Shown: positions 57,001 through 64,000 of the stretch, piece after piece | Layout of the letters: each line of letters opens with the position of its first letter | How positions within the stretch are numbered: position 1 is the first letter of the stretch | NCBI GenBank assembly: GCA_030533445.1 | Contig: CM060062.1 | Span: 5,309,456 to 5,373,455, forward strand | From: Cyprinodon diabolis | Lineage: Eukaryota; Chordata; Actinopteri; Cyprinodontiformes; Cyprinodontidae | DNA: 64,000 nucleotides | Direction: 5' to 3' | Translations under genes and position numbers: made by a program | Notes under the pieces: generated by a model | What the model was told of the DNA's origin: nothing | The model's database searches: none | The model's input: the letters and a program-made list of their open reading frames with translations, nothing else

Positions 57001-59860
57001 CTTAGGTCTGTAAGCCCTGATTACACTATAGTTTGTCTTATTAACTTCCCAAAAGCCGAATCTGTCAAGTAAATTCACCAAAGGCTGCCTTCTTCGCTTG
57101 ACCCTACGCAAACTTCCTGAAAGTTTTGGGCACCGCCATGTTGACTTGCTTGTTTCCCTCTACAGATCAGTAGTACCGTGGATAGTCACTTGGTCTTAAG
57201 GAACCGAGCGCAGCATGGATCGGTTTTCAGAGGGCAGTGTAAATGGGGCTAAAGTGAATACTATTCACTGGAACCAGTTAGATATTCTGAACAGGCTCTC
57301 TGAAGCCTTTACAGTAATGTCTGTGTTTTCCATCTCAAATTTTCAAACACTGAAGAGGTTCAATAATTATTTTAATTATTAAATGGATCTTTATTTGATA
57401 CTCATGTAATGAGGACGTCATGAATTAATTTAATCGTTTGAAAATGGAAATCATCGTCACCACAAGAGAGTCGTGACTTTGATTTGTAAGGTGACAAATG
57501 TTTAGCAAAGAAATGCTATTTGAAAAGCATTTATTTCTAAACTCTTCCCTCATGAGGCGTTCCAAGCCCGTTCCAGCAGGACAGGGCCCAGGAGACGCTG
57601 GTGGGTCTATGTCTCTGGGTTCCCTCAGCAGAGCTGTAGGTGGTGTCTGCAAAGAGGGAAAGTCTGGAGGCTCTGCTGAGGCTTCTGGCCCCGCGACCCA
57701 TATGAAGCAGAAGACGAGACATTTCTTGACATGATTTTACTACATACCGGTATTAAAATATTCTTTACATTCCAAAACTTCATTGATCTGGATGAATTGA
57801 TCCATCAAGACTTCAGAAAAATTTCCAACGTTATTACAATTATGACATTATCAGAATTAAAGGGTAGAAATAAGTGGCATATTCCAAAATATGAGCGTCA
57901 TGGATGGGGGTCGACATCCAGTTATTGTGACTTTAGCAGAGATTAGAGCCAATTCTCTATCGGATGCAGTGAGTCTTTTCATCAAGTCCACAGAAATTAA
58001 AAAGGTGTGTGTGTAATCAACAAATACCAAAAGGCAAGTGGACAGATGCTGCTCTCTGGTTTCAGACTCACCCTTGTTGTGTGGAGGGGGCCTTTTGAGT
58101 CATCTTTGAACTCAGCCTCTCACTCCTACGAAAACTGGCTCTGGAAGGCAGTTGGCCAGTTTTGGATTTTGGAGCAACAGGATTCCTAGAACAATTAGAA
58201 ATCAAGAATAAAACTTAAGAACTTTGAGGTCTAGTGAGTCAGCATGATTTCAGTCATTTACTTACCCTTTTGATTTCTTGAACGGAGGAGCAGGAGAAGT
58301 ACAAGTCATCTCTTTACGCTTTGAAACCCTAAGATATAAAATACAATTTTGTAAGTTTTATTACAGTTTACAGTTAAGTCCTTTCACTAGTGATTGGTTA
58401 ATAAAGGCATCTTATAGGGTTTCAATACATTGCCAAATTGTATTGATACAGCGTTGATACTATCTCACGGAATACTGACACCTGCTGGACATTTAAAGAC
58501 ACTACATGCAGCTTGACAGACTAAACTGAATTGATTTCATGACCTAATACAATGATATAACTTAAATCATTGTAAGTTATATTGTATTTCATATCTACGT
58601 TTAAACTGAAAATATGTTTGATATTTTTAGATGCAGCCAACAAATCTAAACATATATCATAACGTAAAAAATTTAGGGGAAAATGTGAATGAGAATGCTT
58701 GTGAACTAGGTTTTTAAACCATAATTTAAAAATAATAAGTACAGTAAAAACAGTAAATAAACTAAGAGTCAATTTGAAATGAACTTTAATTCAGATAAGT
58801 TGAGTGATAACCGAGAGGAAAAGGATGACACAATGAGAAAATTAAAATGCAATTCTCTTAATGGGACCAAATTAAACAGGAATAAACATTAATGTCTAAA
58901 TGTTTTATAGAGATGTGGTTTATTGCCAATATACAGTATTCTGTGACGGGTTAAAATGTTCTCTTTCACCTTCTTGTCCAACTGTTGTTGGATACATCGC
59001 TACCTTTCACATTAAAGCTAAGACACAAATCTAATAATCATTTCATAAAATCTATTGAATACTGTACCTGACAGGCTGTGTAGGGTGTTCATTAGCGTGG
59101 CTTCTCTTTGACCTGATAGATTTCTGAGGTTCACCCCAGGAGGTGACAATATTTGATGGGGGATCACTGGTTTGGCTGTGACCTAAAACAGAGTGATCAG
59201 TCCACATGAGTCTCAGAGAGGTTATCGTTCATTACTAAGAGATAAAAGTCTAACCCTGTATTTAGTAACATAGACACACTAACCAGATTCCACATCTTCC
59301 TCTGCTTGGTTCTCATACGCCTCAGAAGGAGCAGTCTCCATTAACTGCTGCTCTGATCTGGCAGGGCTAGCATCTGCTCCCTTAGCTTGTTTTTCTGTAA
59401 AAAAAAAAAAAAAAAATTAACAGTGATTTTATGGTTTCCTAATACTTTTATCTTTCAGGAGAAGCAAATTAAAACAGGAATATTATAACCACTGCTTTAA
59501 CACAACGTTTTTTATAAAGGGTTTTTCTTTGCCTAGAGAAATCATTTCCATCCATACATAAACTTATCACCGAGTCGTTTAATGTCCTTTTTCTCAGTTC
59601 AATAATCCATGCAGTTTAACAGTCCTGCAATTTAGCTCGGCTCAAACAGGAAGTGGCCAGTTTTGAAAACAAAAGGACGAGAAATAAAAGGAAAAAAAGG
59701 TTTAGTAAACTAAACCCAAACGTTTGATTAGGCCAAATATTAGAAACTTACCAAACCACTGATCGTCGGTTTCTGCGTCTAAAAGCTCGATGAAGTCAAC
59801 ATGGGACGGGGCGTCGAAGTCATAGACCCCAGAAGCATCCACAGAGTCATTGTCGGCCAT
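51070..59860 (-). CDS. tpx2: TPX2 spindle assembly factor, 16 coding exons
   Basis: Minus-strand exons: 59860-59752, 59394-59284, 59182-59068, 58328-58266, 58185-58072, 56720-56611, 56538-56390, 56180-56009, 54138-54000, 53923-53704, 53594-53499, 53415-53242, 53166-53020, 52451-52340, 52048-51882, 51177-51070. They join in phase to 701 aa (human 747). TPX2 is released by Ran-GTP from importins, activates Aurora A and nucleates spindle microtubules. The N-terminus (VYDFDAPS ... DFIELL ... QWF, residues 12-36) matches the Aurora A-binding region. The middle has Phe/Pro-rich repeats ([39 protein letters not shown]) and charged helices ([20 protein letters not shown]). The last 35 residues ([13 protein letters not shown] ... 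SPNFSKRFR) match the Eg5-binding tail. The exon 9 acceptor has a weak pyrimidine tract but is fixed by frame. Two adjacent TAA codons end the frame. Confidence 0.93.
51658..51810 (-). repeat. Dispersed repeat family A, short copy 5
   Basis: Plus-strand aattcaattcagtttatttc, then gtcatctcaaggcactttac and aaaaccagttgattgcatcg. It stops after caatccctcac, before the conserved core. It lies in the last tpx2 intron, about 70 bp from the exon at 51882. Confidence 0.6.
54139..56008 (-). other. tpx2 intron 8
   Basis: A 1.9 kb AT-rich intron with a poly(A) tract at about 54961-54982. I found no mobile element or coding exon in it. The acceptor used for exon 9 (ATATCCCAG) is preceded by few pyrimidines. 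Confidence 0.6.
57540..57722 (+). mobile_element. Rex3/RTE 3' fragment in tpx2 intron 5
   Basis: Plus-strand aggcgttccaagcccgttcc, gggcccaggagacgctggtg and ggctctgctgaggcttctgg, then cccgcgaccc, match the last ~170 bp of the Rex3 copy at 18290-18490 (GRRPRGR ... LLPPRP region) with small deletions. Confidence 0.7.
58329..59067 (-). other. tpx2 intron 3
   Basis: A 739-bp AT-rich intron (donor GTACAG, acceptor TATCTTAG on minus) without recognised repeats or coding signal. Confidence 0.6.
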
Positions 59861-60279
59861 TATAACGAATCAGCTTCAACAGCTAGTCTAAAACAAATGC
59901 AACAAATTTCAATCCTTTTCGATATGCCCAATATTGGAAATGAAATCGGTTTAACTTGGTCAATAACAAAAGTGGTTCTAAACGCCTTAACCTCCCCCTT
60001 CGGTTACCAAAGGAAAAGTAGAAAATATTCAAAAACGACAAAAATGCAACTCAAATTACCGCCTAAAACTAACTCCACCGTTCAAGTAACGCATAGCTGG
60101 GCTAGAATATCCTTAAAAATAGCAAATCTGTGGAACAGAATGTACCTATTGCCGAACCTGAACACACCGCGCTCCTCCGCTGACCCACCGTGTTGATTTG
60201 TTCCCCAATAACTAAAAGCACAGCGACCGTTGTAGGGCTCAACGTTAACGTTTAAAAAGACTGCTCTACTTTGAACCGG

Positions 60280-60320
60280 CCAATAGCTGCCCGCGTAGCC
60301 ATCAACTCGACGCTTATTGG
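60280..60320 (-). promoter_or_regulatory. Candidate tpx2 promoter: paired CCAAT boxes
   Basis: CCAAT at 60280-60284 (plus) and ATTGG at 60316-60320 (CCAAT on minus) lie about 420-460 bp before the tpx2 ATG. A TTTGAA that could be a CHR-like site is at about 60269-60274. Spaced CCAAT (NF-Y) boxes with a CHR are typical of G2/M genes. This is a motif match only; the transcription start is unknown. Confidence 0.35.
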
Positions 60321-60399
60321 CTAATACAAACACGTGATATGTAGCGTAGCGTTTGATGGGTCTGCCCATAGACGACAATAATAATAATAGAGCCCGAGG

Positions 60400-61384
60400 A
60401 ATCTTTTATAGAAATCGGTTTGATAAGACAATATTACTTCTAAGCCAATTATTAAATCCAAATGGCCATTTATTATCTTATTCTGACTTTATGTTACTTT
60501 CCTGTTACCCCTAAAGAATATGCTGTTGTGTTTGACGCAATCCCCAGTGGGTCATTAAAGCTTTTATCATCTTTCCCTACACATCAAATTCACTCAATGC
60601 CAAATTTTGATCCAAACTCCATTTATATTGATTATGATTGTCCTTTTGTAAGTAAGAAAACAACAAACAAAAGATTAAGAAATATTCTATTACGAGATGT
60701 TGTTTTTTCACCAGCTTGTGTATTTTATTGGTCCAACATTTTTGAAAATATAAATTGGAAGTGGACTTGGTTGCTCCTTAAAAATACTTAATAAACAACA
60801 AAATAAGAGAAATTTCTTATGAAATTATTCATAATGTTTATCCTGTTAATGCATTTTTGATAAAGACATATAAATGGGATTTGGACCCAATGTGTAAATA
60901 ATGAAGAAAAGCTTATTCATCTTTTTTGGGATTGTAATTATACAAAAATATTTTGGAGAGATATGTCACTTTTTTTTCATCAAAGAAATCTCCATATTAC
61001 TCTAACAGATAAGGATGTTTTGTTATGGATGGAGAAATGTGAACATGTCAAAACAGAATTCTTATATGTTGTTACTTTTTTTTATTATTTATGGTAAATA
61101 TTTTACACACACCTCCAAATATTTACAATGAAAACCTAATTTCCAGATTTTATTATCTTCTATTAATATCTATATAGAATCCTTAGAATTCAGTTCAAAT
61201 GCTAAAGCCATTAAAATCATAACTGCCCTTAAAGATTTGCAACCCTCGAGCACAGATTTGATTTTGACATTGTAAAATTGCTCTGTTTTATAAAGCACTT
61301 TGATGTTGTATCTGTTTGTAATTAATAATTTTCTATAGTGTTCTTGTATGTTCTTTTTTTGCAATAAAAAAAACAAAATAAAAA
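60400..61384 (+). mobile_element. 5'-truncated L1/Tx1-type LINE with 17-bp target-site duplication
   Basis: Perfect direct repeats aataatagagcccgagg at 60383-60399 and 61385-61401 bound a 985-bp insertion ending in an A-rich tail (aataaaaaaaacaaaataaa). Coding remains of an L1-like ORF2 C-terminus are visible: 60462-60791 (IPSGSLKLL ... FVSKKTTNKRLRNIL ... NWKWTWLL), then, after a stop, EISYEIIHNVYPVNAFLIKTY and KLIHLFWDCNYTKIFWRD in other frames. It is inactive. Confidence 0.85.
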
Positions 61385-61481
61385 AATAATAGAGCCCGAG
61401 GCAGACCGGCGCACAAGGCCAAACAGAATATAGATATTTTCAATATTTAATCAAGGCAAAAAAAAAAAAAATAATAAAAAA

Positions 61482-61483
<2 letters not shown>

Positions 61484-61523
<40 letters not shown>
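61484..61523. repeat. (AT)n microsatellite
   Basis: About 20 uninterrupted AT units following an A-rich stretch (61459-61482). Confidence 0.9.
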
Positions 61524-61527
<4 letters not shown>

Positions 61528-61826
61528 CCACTATTTGTTTGTATGAAAAAAATTATTATTCCTTTATTTTATATTAGGAACAAGTTCTTATTTACAATGG
61601 CGGCCTGACAAGTGAAGTAACCACTTAGGAAAATGGAGGTAGGGCTCAAATAAATACCATACATTAATAAAACATATATAAAATATAATTTAAAACACAA
61701 CAGAAAACCCAAACACAACTATGTAAAGAGGCAGCTGCAAGTATCTCTGAACAAGGATGATATAATTGTTTTGAAATATGAAATTGACATTAGTCTATCC
61801 AGTTCAATAATATTTTGCAGAGCATA

Positions 61827-62230
61827 TTATTTTGCAGAGTGGAAAGAAATAAGATCAAAAGTAGTGCTGATTTTGGGAATAAGTAATTGTAGATGAAGTG
61901 ACGGGTGTTGCACGTGACAGGCTTTGGCTGCAGCAGGTGACCTAAAGAAGGTGGTTACGGCCGAGAAGGGTCTTGTAAATAAAGATGAACTAGTTAATTT
62001 TGCATTGATTGTGAAGGGAGGGCCAGTTGACAGATGAATACAGCACGCAGTGGTGTGTAATGAAAGGAGCATTTATGGCAAACCTGACGGTGGAATTGTA
62101 CAGACTGTCAAGTTTAGATAGAATGGACTTGCAAGCAACCCTATATATAGTGTTTCCATAGAATAAAATGAAAAGAATGATTAAACAGCTTAAACTAATC
62201 ACTTTATTGGTAATTCTCGCTTCCACTGAG
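61827..62230 (-). mobile_element. L2/Rex-type LINE 3' relic
   Basis: The minus strand reads YGNTIYRVACKSILSKLDSL, then YNSTVRFAINAPFITHHCVLY and VNWPSLH, the C-terminal pattern of fish CR1/L2-superfamily RTs. It then shifts frame (ends ...STTFDLISFHS). No end features were found. Confidence 0.65.
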
Positions 62231-64000
62231 AGAAAGGTTTTAGTATTATACCCATTTTATACCCATTTTGATAAATGTATGAATTTAGTTTTCATATTTG
62301 TTAAGTCTAATTTTAAATCCTCTGATAAAAATTATTAAAATGTTTTGAATTTATATAAAATTATTAAATGGTAAAATTCATTATAGTTATAAGTCTGTTG
62401 AATTATTTTTTGATACATTATTATTTTGTATTGTTAAGTTTTCCATACATTTTTCTTTGTTGTATCTGGATATATTGGTCCTGTGATGGACCTGCATCTA
62501 TAATACTCTGCTTTAACTTGTGAACTTGTGGAAAGCAGGTGCTGGTGAATTATTATGACTACTCTATAAACGCATAAACACTTTTATCCATCCTGACGGA
62601 TTAATCAGAATTGCATAATGCCACTTATGTGTATGGAGTTACAGTTTTCACAAAATCTGCCAATATTAAAACCATAAATAATGCAATGACTGGAACATAT
62701 ATTAAACATTGATTTCTTCCCAATAAAACACCTCCCATTTCTCAGACAGTTTTCTTTATTTAAATTTGTACCAGGGTCGACAACTGATTAACCCTAATAC
62801 ACTCACAATCAACCAAATTAAATATCCCCCAGGTCTGGTTAACGTTACTAATAATTAACTAATAATTTTAAATGAGGAGAAAATTTAAAACAATCTAAAG
62901 TGAATAGCTCTTAATAAAAACAAATGCTTTGTGGAATTGTTGAAACTTTCATCAAGTTAATTTAATTTTAGACCAGCACAAACTGAAATGATATAGAGAT
63001 GATTATTTCCTTCATTTCTTCTGAAGGAAATAATCCTAAATCCATGAATAATTCCTTCATGGGGTCTGTGAAAGAACTACCTTATTCCAAGGATAAACAA
63101 ATTCAAGCTCCGAGGTGCTGTCCAGTTCAATAACCTTAGAGAAACACCACAGCATCTTGGACTATCAATGAAAGGATCAAGCTGTTAGGTTTAAGGCTGA
63201 ACACTTTACCTACATGTTAAGGACAATGGAAGACAGGAATGAGCTCCTGTTGAGAAAGGAGGAAAAGAAGCAGGCTAATCTTAACTCAGATTTCAGTTTT
63301 GGTAGTTGAAATAATTTTTTCCTTCTTAGGAATGGCTGTCTCAAAATCAGCAGGAATTCCAAGAATTTAAGCTGTTTGTTTCTGCTAAAACTCGATCAGA
63401 GAGCTGCAGCTGATCTAGAATGCTGCTGCCTCATTAAAACTAAGAAAGTGGAGCACATCACCCAACCTATAAGGTCCTACAATTGGCTTTTTATAGCTCA
63501 GGTTATAGACTTTGAAATACTTTATTAGTACCTTATAACTAAATGGCTTAGCTCCAAAACACATTCCATTGTCAGTGAATCAACCACCCAGACTTCTTAG
63601 GACTTCTGCCATAAATCTACTTTGTATACCTAGAAGTAGAACCAACCATGGAAAAGCAGTGTTTAGATCTCACTAATCTGAAATAAACATAAAGAAAAGT
63701 GTCAAAATGCTAAAAATCTAAGTTGCTTGAAGTTAAGATTAAAAATGTTCTTGTTTAGTGCGGCCTTTGACAGTGCTATCTAAATATAACTAGCTAGGTT
63801 TTCAGACCGATATTCCCTTTTTCTATCATTTTATCTTGTTTACACCAATATTCTCTTTTATTATTTATGTTGCTTCTATGCCACTTCAATGTGCTTTTCT
63901 TTTTTTTCTCATGTACAGCATTTTGAATTGTCTTGCTACTGAAATGCGCTATCCCTTCCCGCTATAATCGCAACCCCCACCCCTTTACAGGGGAACAGAA
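62231..64000. other. AT-rich DNA with a further LINE relic
   Basis: No gene seen. From about 63400 to 63700 on plus (agaaagtggagcacatcacc; caacctataaggtcctacaa; actttgtatacctagaagta) the sequence matches the 3' coding end of another decayed fish LINE of the L2/Rex1 kind. The window ends inside repeat-like sequence. Confidence 0.45.

Noticed and set aside
60082..60378. 98-codon minus-strand frame upstream of tpx2
   Set aside because: No recognised domain or similarity; likely chance in the tpx2 5' flank.

Overview
The window is nuclear DNA from a ray-finned fish, most likely a percomorph teleost. Three vertebrate genes with many short exons and consensus GT/AG introns sit in AT-rich DNA packed with typical fish transposons (Rex3/RTE, L2/Rex1-type, I-type and L1-type LINEs, tRNA-headed SINEs, a Tc1-like transposon, MITEs). 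There are no operons and nothing prokaryotic. Species cannot be fixed from the sequence alone.

Layout: (1) 1-5655, no supportable gene; may hold the 3' UTR of the next gene. (2) 5656-10966, minus strand: KIAA2013 orthologue, two coding exons split by a 3.5 kb intron with repeats. (3) 10967-21145, repeat-rich spacer: two I-type LINE copies in tandem, a dispersed 3'-UTR-like repeat, two tRNA-type SINEs, and a 5'-inverted Rex3 insertion with target-site duplication. (4) 21146-43209, plus strand: plod1 (lysyl hydroxylase 1), 19 coding exons that join in phase to 732 codons; its introns hold several mobile elements, a perfect 54-bp foldback and one intron made almost wholly of GGAT-type tetranucleotide repeat. 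(5) 43210-51069, plod1 3' UTR and a repeat-dense spacer, including a Tc1-like relic interrupted by a retrotransposon fragment that still has an open restriction-like-endonuclease ORF, directly abutting a TTAA-flanked MITE. (6) 51070-59860, minus strand: tpx2, 16 coding exons joining in phase to 701 codons. (7) 59861-64000: tpx2 upstream region with two CCAAT boxes, a 5'-truncated L1-type insertion with a 17-bp target-site duplication, and further LINE relics.

KIAA2013 and plod1 are divergent neighbours, as KIAA2013 and PLOD1 are at human 1p36; plod1 and tpx2 face each other tail to tail. The genes act in unrelated processes: KIAA2013 is a poorly characterised membrane protein, plod1 hydroxylates collagen lysines in the endoplasmic reticulum, and tpx2 is a spindle assembly factor that activates Aurora A. 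I found no evidence for a new multi-gene system. The most interesting signals are in the mobile and repeated DNA and in plod1 intron 14. All exon borders were read by eye from splice sites, frame and family similarity.
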